Shown one piece after another: positions 17,329 through 29,403 of a DNA stretch of 64,000 bases. How positions within the stretch are numbered: position 1 is the first letter of the stretch; each line of letters starts with the position of its first letter. Source of the DNA: Arthrobacter sp. StoSoilB19 (lineage in GTDB: Bacteria > Actinomycetota > Actinomycetes > Actinomycetales > Micrococcaceae). Where the stretch lies: positions 1,426,001-1,490,000 of the forward strand of contig NZ_AP024650.1 of assembly GCF_019977275.1 (NCBI RefSeq), written 5' to 3'. Under the pieces are notes generated by a model. The model did no database searches. It saw only the letters and a list, made by a program, of their open reading frames with translations, and was not told the DNA's origin. The translations under genes and the position numbers were made by a program.

Positions 17329-19106
17329 GTTCCAAACGGCCCGTTGCGCCGCCGCCCCGCATCCAGGGCTTCACCTACATCAGCCTGCTCGGCTCCGGCG
17401 GGTTTTCCGACGTCTACCTGTACGAACAGGACAGGCCGCGCCGGAAAGTCGCCGTCAAGGTGCTGCTCTCGGACCTCAAGACCGAGGGCGCGCGGCGGCG
17501 GTTCGAGTCCGAGGCCAACCTCATGGCCCAGCTGTCCTCGCACCCATACATCGTCACCATTTTCGAAGCGGAAGTCACCGATGACGGGCACTCCTACCTG
17601 GCCATGGAGTACTGCTCCCGGCCCAGCCTGGACGTGCGTTACCGGCGGCAGCGCTTCAGCGTTGACGAGGTCCTGGCGGTCGGCATCCAGGTGGCCTCCG
17701 CCGTCGAAACCGCCCACCGCGCCGGCATCGCCCACCGCGACATCAAGCCCGCCAACATCCTGGTGACGGACTACAACCGTCCTGCCCTCACCGACTTCGG
17801 CATCTCCGGCACCCTGGCCGGGGATTCTGATGACGATTCGGGCATGTCCATTCCCTGGTCCCCGCCCGAACAGTTCCGGGACGGCGGCGTTGACGGCGTC
17901 ATGGTGGACGTGTGGGCCCTCGGCGCCACGCTGTACACCCTGCTGGCCGGACGTTCACCCTTCGTGATGCCGGGCGCGGACAACTCGCAGCGCGAACTGA
18001 TCAACCGGATCAGCAACATGGCGCTGCCGCGGCTGGGCCGTGCCGATGTGCCGGAATCACTGGAACTGGCCCTGGCAACCGCCATGGCCAAATCGCCCCA
18101 GTCCCGGTACTCCTCGGCCCACGCCTTCGCCCTGGCCCTGCAGCGCATCCAGGCCGAGCTCAACCTTTCCGTCACGCCTTTCGAGGTCCTGGAGGAGCCG
18201 CAGCAGGAGGAGGGCCACCCGGACGACGGCACCGAGGAGACGCGCGTCCGCAGCATTGCTGCCATCGATCCGGAGCGGACCGGCAGCGCACCCACGTTCC
18301 CTGCCCGCACCCGCCCCAACCCGACCGGCACCGGGACTGACGCGACGGGGCCCGGGGGCGGCGCCCTCCCGCCGTCGCACTTTGCTCCCGCCAGCCCCAG
18401 CCAATGGCAGCCTGCCCCGGCAGTGCCGCAGATTCCGGCCCGCACCACGTGGGCGGCGGCCACCGGGGCGGCTGCTCCGGCGGCAGCCACGGACGACGGC
18501 GCCGGCCAGGGGGAGTGGGCGCAGTCCACCGTCCTGCGTGGCAGCACAGGGACGGCCAACTACGGTGCACCCGTCACGGGCACAGGAGGAACGCAGGACA
18601 CGGGCTACACCGTGGACGCAACAGTCCAGCGGGCGGTGAAGGCGGACGAGCCGCAAGCGGTTCCGAAGGCCGACCACGGCAAACGCAACCTCTGGCTCGC
18701 AATCGCCGGCGGCACCCTCCTGGTATTGGCGGCTGTGGTGGGCATCGTGGTGGCCAACACGGCGACAGGCACCCCCAAGGCGGTGGAAACCCAGCAGGCC
18801 AGCAAACCCCCTGCGGACGCCCTGGACAGTGGCACCGTGCCCGATGTCGAAGGCCTGGCCGGAACGGTCGACACCAACGGCGAGGCATCCTTCTACTGGA
18901 ACAACCCCGAGCCCAAGCCGGGCGATACCTACAAATGGAGGGTCTATACCATCGGTGGGGGCGGCGACTACCAATCCATCGCGCAGGCGCCCGTCCGGCT
19001 CAGGCCCAACCCGTCGGGGCAAACCTGCATCCAGGTCATGATCGTCCGCTCGGACGGTGCGTTCTCACCGCTGGGGTCCGGTTCCATCGCCTGCACCGGC
19101 CAATGA
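17325..19106 (+). CDS. Membrane Ser/Thr protein kinase (PknB-like) with small external domain
   Basis: This 593-residue Hanks-type kinase has its kinase domain at about residues 10-275: LLGSGGFSDVYLY P-loop, VAVK with K45, HRDIKPAN with D139, and DFG with D157. The activation segment is short and acidic (GDSDDDSG), and PPE takes the place of APE. A Pro/Thr-rich juxtamembrane region of ~170 residues leads to one membrane segment (456-479). The ~110-residue outer domain contains two Cys (QTCIQ, IACTG) and a WNNPEPKPGDTYKW motif reminiscent of an FN3-type fold rather than PASTA repeats. The start is TTG, overlapping the previous stop as TTGA. It is the likely central regulator of the cluster and the counterpart of Pkb2 in bifidobacterial PFNA clusters. 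Confidence 0.92.
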   Translation: MSSKRPVAPPPRIQGFTYISLLGSGGFSDVYLYEQDRPRRKVAVKVLLSDLKTEGARRRFESEANLMAQLSSHPYIVTIFEAEVTDDGHSYLAMEYCSRPSLDVRYRRQRFSVDEVLAVGIQVASAVETAHRAGIAHRDIKPANILVTDYNRPALTDFGISGTLAGDSDDDSGMSIPWSPPEQFRDGGVDGVMVDVWALGATLYTLLAGRSPFVMPGADNSQRELINRISNMALPRLGRADVPESLELALATAMAKSPQSRYSSAHAFALALQRIQAELNLSVTPFEVLEEPQQEEGHPDDGTEETRVRSIAAIDPERTGSAPTFPARTRPNPTGTGTDATGPGGGALPPSHFAPASPSQWQPAPAVPQIPARTTWAAATGAAAPAAATDDGAGQGEWAQSTVLRGSTGTANYGAPVTGTGGTQDTGYTVDATVQRAVKADEPQAVPKADHGKRNLWLAIAGGTLLVLAAVVGIVVANTATGTPKAVETQQASKPPADALDSGTVPDVEGLAGTVDTNGEASFYWNNPEPKPGDTYKWRVYTIGGGGDYQSIAQAPVRLRPNPSGQTCIQVMIVRSDGAFSPLGSGSIACTGQ

Positions 19107-19184
19107 ACGTCCCGCACTGCCGGTTTCACGGCAACACCACCACTCCGACTACCGCAACAGTTCTGCCTTGAGGAGGCACAGATC

Positions 19185-19889
19185 ATGGGGGATCTAGCAA
19201 TAGATTTCTGTGGCGAATGGTACGAGCCATCGGATGAGGACATCTTCAACATCGGCCGTGAAGGCGACCTTGAGGTGGACGACAACCCGTACCTGCACCG
19301 GCAGTTCCTGCAGGTCGCCCGCTACGACGGCATCTGGTGGCTGAGCAACGTGGGCAGCATGCTCTCCGCCACCGTGGCTGACGCCTCCGGCGGCATGCAG
19401 GCCTGGCTGTCACCCGGTGCGCGGATTCCGCTGGTGTTCAGCCACACCAATGTCATCTTCACGGCGGGGCCCACCACCTACGAGTTCGCCGTGCACGTGA
19501 AGACGCCGTCTTTCCGGCAGGAAGCCCGCGAAGAAGCCGGCAACGGGGACACCACCATCGGCCCCGTGGTCTTCACGGACGCGCAGAAGGCGCTGATCGT
19601 GGCGCTCGCCGAGCCTGTGCTCCGGCGTGAGGGCACCGGTTTCAGCACCATCCCGTCCTCCGCGGCGGCCGCCAAGACCCTGGGCTGGGCACTGACGCGC
19701 TTCAACCGCAAGCTGGACAACGTCTGCGACAAGCTGGACCGGGTGGGCGTGGCGGGACTGCGCGGCGGCGGCGGCAAGCTGGCAACCAACCGCCGGGCAC
19801 GCCTGGTTGAACACGCCGTCACCACTCACCTGGTGACACCCGATGACCTGTACCTGCTGGAGAAGATGAGGGGCGTGGACGAAGGATGA
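19185..19889 (+). CDS. FHA-like N terminus with HTH-like C terminus, unknown function
   Basis: This 234-residue protein is not a family I can name. Residues ~20-100 look like a degenerate FHA domain (NIGREGDLEVDDNPYLHRQF, then WWLSNVGSM), with the Gly-Arg and His-Arg positions of FHA retained. Residues ~125-230 are helical and resemble a winged-helix region (FTDAQKALIVALAEPVL; AAKTLGWALTRFNRKLDNVC). A strong GAGGAGG ribosome site precedes the ATG at 19185 after a 78-base gap, so it may be translated at its own rate. Its stop overlaps the FtsK-like start (ATGA). Tight coupling suggests it works with that ATPase, perhaps as a phosphopeptide-binding adaptor. DNA binding is only a guess. Confidence 0.7.
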   Translation: MGDLAIDFCGEWYEPSDEDIFNIGREGDLEVDDNPYLHRQFLQVARYDGIWWLSNVGSMLSATVADASGGMQAWLSPGARIPLVFSHTNVIFTAGPTTYEFAVHVKTPSFRQEAREEAGNGDTTIGPVVFTDAQKALIVALAEPVLRREGTGFSTIPSSAAAAKTLGWALTRFNRKLDNVCDKLDRVGVAGLRGGGGKLATNRRARLVEHAVTTHLVTPDDLYLLEKMRGVDEG

Positions 19890-22800
19890 GGATCCGGCTG
19901 ACACTCCGCCGCGAACCCGCCGACGCCAAGGACCTGGCCGTCACGGTGGACGGCATGGCCACCGTGGCCGACATCGCCACCGTGCTGTGGACGGCGGACC
20001 CCGCCCGTAAAGGCACCCCCGCGCCGGACAACCTTTCGCTGCGGATCGATGAAGCATTCGTGGGTGCCGGCATCAGCGGGAACATCCTGGCCCGGGAGGA
20101 CAACCTCCTCGAATCAGGCCTGCGCCCCGGCTCGGTGGTATCGCTGGCCCAGGTCAGTGGGCAGTTCCACGAACCCGGGGCCAACCGGGGACCGGCCGCC
20201 GCAACCCTGCGCGTGTTGTCAGGGCCCGACGCCGGGCGCGAATTCTCGCTGCCCACCGGCACCAGCTACATTGGCCGGGACCGGGACGTGGACATCCGCC
20301 TGACGGATCCGCTGACCTCCAAACGGCACGCCCGGATCACGGTAGGCGAAGGCATCGAGATCGTTGACACCAACTCCGCCAACGGCCTGCTGATGGACGG
20401 GCTGCCCGTCACTAGGGCCACGCTGAACTCCTCCGACACGGTGACCCTGGGTGACACCACCGTCACCGTGGTGCCGCTGGGCCACAACCATGCGGCAGCG
20501 CCGACGTCGCCCCTGGTGGACTTCAACCGCTCCCCGCGGGTGGTGCCCCGCTTCGACGTCCCCAAGCGGGTTCTTCCTGCCGGGCCCAAGCGCCCCGAGG
20601 ACCATCCCTTCCCCTACATCATGCTGGTGGCACCGCTGATGATGGGCGCGGTCATTTTCGCGGTCACGCAGAACGTGCTCTCCATGGTGTTCATGCTGAT
20701 GATGCCCCTGTTCATCGTGGGCCACCACGTGGACCAGACAATGCGGACCCGGAAGCAGCAGAAGGAGCAGCTCAAGCAGTTCCGCGCCGCCATGGCCGCA
20801 TTCCGGCAGGACCTTACGGAACTGCAGCAGGTGGAACGCGCGGTCCGGCTGCAGGAAGCGCCGTCCGTCAGCGACACGGTGGACGCGATTTACAAGCTGG
20901 GGCCGCTGCTGTGGACGCACCGGCCGGAACACCCGTCGTTCCTCGGCCTGCGGTTCGGGCTGGGGACCGCCCCGTCCCGCATCCCGTTGGAAGAGCCCTC
21001 CAGCAACGACACCGAGGTCCAGTACAGCCGCGAAATCCAGGACTGCATCAAGCAGTTCAGCGGGATCGAAGGCGTCCCCGTGGTGTCCCAGCTGCGCACC
21101 TCCGGCGCGCTGGGGATCGCCGGCGCCCGCGGCCTGGTGGACGACGTGGCCCGTGGCATGGTGCTGCAGCTGGTGGGACTGCATTCCCCGGCCGAGGTGG
21201 TCCTCACCGCCATCACGTCCGCCCAGTCCCGGGAGCGCTGGAACTGGCTGCAGTGGCTGCCGCACGTAGGCTCGGGCCACAGCCCGCTGGGCGGGGACCA
21301 CCTTGCCGCGGGGTCGGCCGGCGGCTCTTCACTGCTGGCCCGCCTCGAGGACCTGGTCGACGCCCGGGAGGCGGCGGCCAAACGGTCAGGCCCGGACCTG
21401 CGCCCCGGCATCGACCCCGTAAAGCATGAGCCCGAAGAGCCGGTCCTTCCCTCCGTGCTGGTCATCGTGGAGGACGACGCCCCGGTGGACCGCGGCCGCC
21501 TGACCCGGCTGGCCGAACGCGGTCCCGACTCCGGCGTGCACATCCTGTGGGTGGCCACTGACATCCAGTCACTCCCGGCTGCCTGCCGTGACTTCATGGT
21601 GGTGGACGGCGACCACGGCACCACCACCGGCCAGGTCCGGCTGGGCCGCCACACCTACCCGGTCAGCTGCGAGAGCGTGGACGCGGAGCTCGCAGCACAG
21701 CTGGCCCGGATGCTGGCGCCCGTGGTTGACGTGGGCAAGCCGGTCAATGACGATTCCGACCTGCCCCGCGCGGTGTCCTATGCGGCCCTGATCGGCAAGG
21801 ACTTCCTGGACAATCCGCAGGCCGTGGTGGAGCGCTGGACGGAAAACAACTCCCTGCACGCCACTGCCGTGGCCAACCGCAAGGACAACGGGACCCTCAG
21901 GGCGCTGGTGGGCTCCAAGGGCATCGAGCCGCTGTACCTGGACCTGAAGAACGAAGGACCGCACGCCCTGGTGGGCGGCACCACCGGTGCCGGCAAGTCC
22001 GAGTTCCTGCAGTCGTGGGTCATGGGCATGGCTGCGGCCTACAGCCCCGACCGGGTCAGCTTCCTCTTCGTGGACTACAAGGGCGGAGCGGCGTTTGCCG
22101 ACTGCATCAACCTTCCACACACGGTGGGCCTGGTCACGGACCTTTCCCCGCACCTGGTGCGGCGGGCCCTCACATCCCTGCGCGCGGAGCTGCACTACCG
22201 CGAGCAGCTGTTGAACCGGAAGAAGGCCAAGGACCTGCTGGCCCTGCAGCGGGAGGCGGACCCGGAGGCGCCGCCGTACCTTGTGATCATCGTGGACGAG
22301 TTCGCCGCGCTGGCCAACGACGTGCCCGAATTCGTGGACGGCGTGGTGGACGTCGCCGCCCGCGGCCGCTCCCTGGGCCTGCACCTCATCCTGGCCACCC
22401 AGCGGCCGGCGGGCGTCATCAAGGACAACCTGCGCGCCAACACCAACCTGCGGGTGGCGCTGCGCATGGCCGACGAGGACGACGCCACCGACATCCTGGG
22501 GGTGCCGGATGCGGCCTACTTCGACCCCGCCATCCCGGGCCGCGGTGCCGCCAAGACCGGGCCCGGACGGATCCAGGGATTCCAGACCGGCTACGCCGGC
22601 GGCTGGACCACGGATAAACCGCAGCGCCCCCAGATCGACATCGTGGAGATGGCCTTCGGCTCCGGTCCCAGCTGGGAAGCGCCGGCACCCGAAAAGCCTG
22701 CGGCCCCGGAACCGGCCGGTCCCAATGACATTGCCAGGATGACCTCCACCATCGTGCACGCGGCGGACACCCTGGCCATCCGGCCGCCGCGGAAACCATG

Positions 22801-24331
22801 GCTGGACGAGCTGGCCAAGACCTACGACTTCTCCAAGTTGCCCAACCCCCGCACCGACGAACAGCTGCTGCTGGGCGTCGCGGACGACCCCGTCCACCAG
22901 GACCAGCCCACCGTCTTCTACGAGCCTGACCGCGACGGCAACATGGCCATCTACGGCACCGGTGGTTCCGGCAAGTCCGCCGCCCTGCGCGGCATCGCGA
23001 TCGCCGCGGCCGTCACCCCGCGCGGCGGCCCCGTCCACGTCTACGGCATCGACTGCGGCTCTTCCGGGCTGCGGATGCTTGAGGAGCTTCCGCACGTGGG
23101 GGAAATCATCAATGGCGACGACGTCGAACGCGTCGGGCGGTTGCTGCGCCTCCTCCGGGACATCGCCGAGCTGCGTTCCGCGCAGTTCGCCGAGGTGCGC
23201 GCCTCCACCATCGTGGAGTACCGGAGGCTGGCCAACCGGCCGGACGAGAAGCGGATCTTCGTGCTGGTGGACGGCATGTCAGCCTTCCGTGAGGCGTACG
23301 AGCACAGCAAGCTTTCCGGGCTCTGGGACATCTTCCTGCAGCTGGCCACGGACGGCCGGACCCTGGGCATCCACCTGGTGGTGACCGGGGACCGGCCCAA
23401 CGCCGTCCCCGCGTCCCTGCTCGCCTCCATCCAGCGCCGCCTGGTCCTGCGCCTGTCCTCTGAGGACGACTACATTTCCATGGATGTTCCCAGGGATGTC
23501 CTCACGGCCACGTCGCCCCCGGGCCGTGGGCTGCTGGACGGGCTTGAAGTCCAGCTGGCCGTCCTGGGCGGCAATTCGAACCTGGCCCTGCAGGCCCGCG
23601 AGGTCCATAAGCTCAGCGAAGCCATGCAGCGGCAGGGCCTGGAAACCGCCCCGGGCATTGAGCGTCTCCCCGAGCAGGTGGACCTGGATGTCCTGCCGGC
23701 CGGCAGCCCCGACCTGCCCGTTATTGGAGTGGACGACGAGTCCCTGCAACCGGCCGAACTCATGGCGCGCGGACCGTTGCTCCTGGCCGGCCCGCCGGGC
23801 TCGGGGCGCACCGTGGCGCTGGTCACCCTGGCCTACGCGCTGCGCCGGTCCAATCCCGCCACGGAACTGGTCTACGTCGGGTCCCGCCGGTCCGCCGTCG
23901 CGTCCCTCCCCATCTGGAACCGCGCCGTGGTGGGCCCGGACGACGTCGCCGAAGTGGTGGAGGACCTGGTGGAGCACTCCACCGGAAACCCTGGCACCGT
24001 GGCCTTCTTCATCGAGGGCCTCACCGAGTTCACCGACACCATCGCCGAGTCAGGAATGGCGCAGCTGGTGACGGCGTCCCTCAAAGCAGACCAATGGGTC
24101 ATCGGCGAGTCCGAATCCTCCACCTGGTCCTCCGCCTGGCAGCTTGCCCAGCCCTTCAAATCGGGCCGCCGCGGCCTGCTGCTGAACCCGGGGGATATTG
24201 AGGGCGACAGCCTGCTCAACACGTCCCTGGGCCGGGTCAGCCCGGACTTCATTCCGGGCCGCGGGTACGTGGTGGGGCGGGGCAAGGCACGGAAAATCCA
24301 GGTGGCGCTCCCGCCCGAAAACCGGGACTGA
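19886..24331 (+). CDS. EssC/EccC-like FtsK/SpoIIIE ATPase with ubiquitin-like and FHA domains
   Basis: This membrane-bound motor of 1481 residues has, in order: an N-terminal ubiquitin-like/FHA-like region (1-100), an FHA domain (about 108-205; IGRDRDVDIRL, SKRHARI, SANGLLMDG), two membrane segments (about 242-282), a linker domain, and three FtsK/SpoIIIE ATPase modules. P-loop 1 is GTTGAGKSE with K704 and Walker B VIIVDEFAAL. P-loop 2 is GTGGSGKSA with K1030, but its Walker B reads LVDGMSAF without the Glu. P-loop 3 is GPPGSGRTVA, with R1308 in place of Lys. This is the layout of the type VII secretion motor EssC of Firmicutes. No WXG100, EccB, EccD, EccE or mycosin gene is visible in the window. 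It overlaps the preceding gene by 4 bases and closes the tightly coupled cluster. Confidence 0.9.
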   Translation: MRIRLTLRREPADAKDLAVTVDGMATVADIATVLWTADPARKGTPAPDNLSLRIDEAFVGAGISGNILAREDNLLESGLRPGSVVSLAQVSGQFHEPGANRGPAAATLRVLSGPDAGREFSLPTGTSYIGRDRDVDIRLTDPLTSKRHARITVGEGIEIVDTNSANGLLMDGLPVTRATLNSSDTVTLGDTTVTVVPLGHNHAAAPTSPLVDFNRSPRVVPRFDVPKRVLPAGPKRPEDHPFPYIMLVAPLMMGAVIFAVTQNVLSMVFMLMMPLFIVGHHVDQTMRTRKQQKEQLKQFRAAMAAFRQDLTELQQVERAVRLQEAPSVSDTVDAIYKLGPLLWTHRPEHPSFLGLRFGLGTAPSRIPLEEPSSNDTEVQYSREIQDCIKQFSGIEGVPVVSQLRTSGALGIAGARGLVDDVARGMVLQLVGLHSPAEVVLTAITSAQSRERWNWLQWLPHVGSGHSPLGGDHLAAGSAGGSSLLARLEDLVDAREAAAKRSGPDLRPGIDPVKHEPEEPVLPSVLVIVEDDAPVDRGRLTRLAERGPDSGVHILWVATDIQSLPAACRDFMVVDGDHGTTTGQVRLGRHTYPVSCESVDAELAAQLARMLAPVVDVGKPVNDDSDLPRAVSYAALIGKDFLDNPQAVVERWTENNSLHATAVANRKDNGTLRALVGSKGIEPLYLDLKNEGPHALVGGTTGAGKSEFLQSWVMGMAAAYSPDRVSFLFVDYKGGAAFADCINLPHTVGLVTDLSPHLVRRALTSLRAELHYREQLLNRKKAKDLLALQREADPEAPPYLVIIVDEFAALANDVPEFVDGVVDVAARGRSLGLHLILATQRPAGVIKDNLRANTNLRVALRMADEDDATDILGVPDAAYFDPAIPGRGAAKTGPGRIQGFQTGYAGGWTTDKPQRPQIDIVEMAFGSGPSWEAPAPEKPAAPEPAGPNDIARMTSTIVHAADTLAIRPPRKPWLDELAKTYDFSKLPNPRTDEQLLLGVADDPVHQDQPTVFYEPDRDGNMAIYGTGGSGKSAALRGIAIAAAVTPRGGPVHVYGIDCGSSGLRMLEELPHVGEIINGDDVERVGRLLRLLRDIAELRSAQFAEVRASTIVEYRRLANRPDEKRIFVLVDGMSAFREAYEHSKLSGLWDIFLQLATDGRTLGIHLVVTGDRPNAVPASLLASIQRRLVLRLSSEDDYISMDVPRDVLTATSPPGRGLLDGLEVQLAVLGGNSNLALQAREVHKLSEAMQRQGLETAPGIERLPEQVDLDVLPAGSPDLPVIGVDDESLQPAELMARGPLLLAGPPGSGRTVALVTLAYALRRSNPATELVYVGSRRSAVASLPIWNRAVVGPDDVAEVVEDLVEHSTGNPGTVAFFIEGLTEFTDTIAESGMAQLVTASLKADQWVIGESESSTWSSAWQLAQPFKSGRRGLLLNPGDIEGDSLLNTSLGRVSPDFIPGRGYVVGRGKARKIQVALPPENRD

Positions 24332-24346
24332 ACAGCGCCGATGAAT

Positions 24347-24382
24347 GCGGGGGCCGCGATCCGTCGGGATTTGCGGCCCCGC
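24347..24382 (+). terminator. GC-rich hairpin after the FtsK-like gene
   Basis: GCGGGGGCCGC (24347-24357) pairs with GCGGCCCCGC (24373-24382), with one bulged G. It sits 15 bases after the stop. There is no U-tract, as is common in this group. It probably ends the large cluster, which would give the next gene its own promoter. Confidence 0.5.
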
Positions 24383-24454
24383 AGGACGTTGTAGAAGACT
24401 ACCGGGGACACCAGAAAGCCGCGGTGGGGGGACTGCGCGCATCGAAAGGTAGCA

Positions 24455-28277
<3,823 letters not shown>

Positions 28278-28297
28278 GCGGCGCGGGAAGCCGGGCC

Positions 28298-28380
28298 GGC
28301 TCTGCAACACTGGCTCTGCAACACCGGCTCTGCAACACCGGCACTGCCCACTGGTACTGCACTGGTACTGCACTGGTACC
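28298..28380 (+). repeat. Short tandem repeats between two genes
   Basis: Three copies of a 14-base unit (GGCTCTGCAACACY) at 28298-28339 are followed by a degenerate 13-base copy. Two copies of an 11-base unit (GGTACTGCACT) at 28353-28374 and a partial copy come next. They fill most of the gap after the phosphatase gene. The region looks like a minisatellite and has no open frame. Confidence 0.8.
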
Positions 28381-28459
28381 GCTCACCCGTTCTGATAGTT
28401 CGATCACGGAAAGCGCGTTTCCGCCGGAACCTGGGCCGGGCGGCCACTACCATTGACGG

Positions 28460-28963
28460 GTGCAGCAGCAGCCAACCATCCGTCCCGCCGTCGAAGTCGA
28501 CTTCCCGGCCATCGCCCGGATCACCGGCGACTCCTATCTCTCCGCAGGCTACTTCGACGACCCCGCCCATCCGTACATGGTCAAGATCATGGACGTTGCT
28601 GAACGGGCCCAACAGGCCACCATCTGGGTAGCCGAACGGGAGGGAACCGTCATCGGCTCCGTCACGCTGGCGCTCGCCGGGGAACCCTACGCGGACATTG
28701 CCCTGCCGGACGAGCTGGAATTCCGCATGCTGGTGGTGGACCCTGCCGTCCAGCGCAGCGGCGCCGGCCGGGCCATGGTGGAGGCGATCATCGATTATGC
28801 CCGTACCCTTCCGGGCATCCGCGCGGTGGCCCTGACCACGGGGAAAGACTGGGAAAGCGCGCACGGCCTGTACCGCAGGACCGGCTTCCACCGGGTGGCT
28901 GAACGGGACTGGTTCGTTCCCGGAACCGACACAAAACTGCTGGTTTACCGGCGCGACCTGTAG
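28460..28963 (+). CDS. GNAT-family N-acetyltransferase
   Basis: This 167-residue protein of the Gcn5-related fold shows the acetyl-CoA-binding core: FRMLVVDPAVQRSGAGRAMV (R/Q-x-x-G-x-G/A), then ALTTGKDWESAHGLYRRTGF. The acceptor is unknown. The start is GTG at 28460. No convincing ribosome site precedes it, but a TACCAT box ends 6 bases upstream, which would fit a leaderless transcript. It lies between the repeat region and a RidA-like gene. Confidence 0.88.
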   Translation: MQQQPTIRPAVEVDFPAIARITGDSYLSAGYFDDPAHPYMVKIMDVAERAQQATIWVAEREGTVIGSVTLALAGEPYADIALPDELEFRMLVVDPAVQRSGAGRAMVEAIIDYARTLPGIRAVALTTGKDWESAHGLYRRTGFHRVAERDWFVPGTDTKLLVYRRDL

Positions 28964-29009
28964 CAGCCCTACAGTGGTGGCGACCCATTCCAGCTTTGAA
29001 AGGCCACCC

Positions 29010-29390
29010 ATGCGCAAAACCTTCGGCAGCGGATCCGTCTGGGAACAGACCCTCGGCTACTCCCGTGCCGTCCAGGTGGACAACACCCTCTACATTTCCG
29101 CAACCGCGGCAAGCGGTGACGACGGGATCGTGGGGGACGACTTCTACACCCAGACCCAGTACATCCTGCAGAAGCTCGGCAAGGTCCTGGCCGACGCCGG
29201 CTTCGGCTACGAGGACGTGGTGCAGTCCAAGCTGTACCTGACGGACATCAGCAAATGGGAAGAGGCCGGCCGGGCGCACGGCGAGGTGTTCGGTGACATC
29301 CGCCCCACCCTCTCCCTGGTCCACGTGCTGCCGTTCCTGGATCCGAAGATGCTTGTCGAGATCGAACTCGTCGCCCAGAAAGCTGCCTGA
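29010..29390 (+). CDS. RidA-family (YjgF/YER057c/UK114) protein
   Basis: This small 126-residue protein of the RidA superfamily typically removes reactive enamine/imine intermediates or has a related role. The family pattern is seen in YSRAVQVDNTLYISATAASG, then TQYILQKLGKVLADAGFGYE and LVHVLPFLDPKMLVEIELVA. Archetypal RidA has a conserved Arg in the R-x-x-V motif near the end; here the stretch reads LPFLDPKML, so it is probably a divergent Rid subgroup rather than RidA proper. The ATG at 29010 follows GAAAGG by 6 bases and is preferred over a GTG at 28974. It is convergent with the response regulator. Confidence 0.87.
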   Translation: MRKTFGSGSVWEQTLGYSRAVQVDNTLYISATAASGDDGIVGDDFYTQTQYILQKLGKVLADAGFGYEDVVQSKLYLTDISKWEEAGRAHGEVFGDIRPTLSLVHVLPFLDPKMLVEIELVAQKAA

Positions 29391-29403
29391 CGCTCTCCCT
29401 GGA

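Noticed and set aside
21569-23095. Minus-strand frame of about 508 codons inside the FtsK-like gene
   Set aside because: It is a shadow of the real coding frame; no domain or ribosome site is seen.
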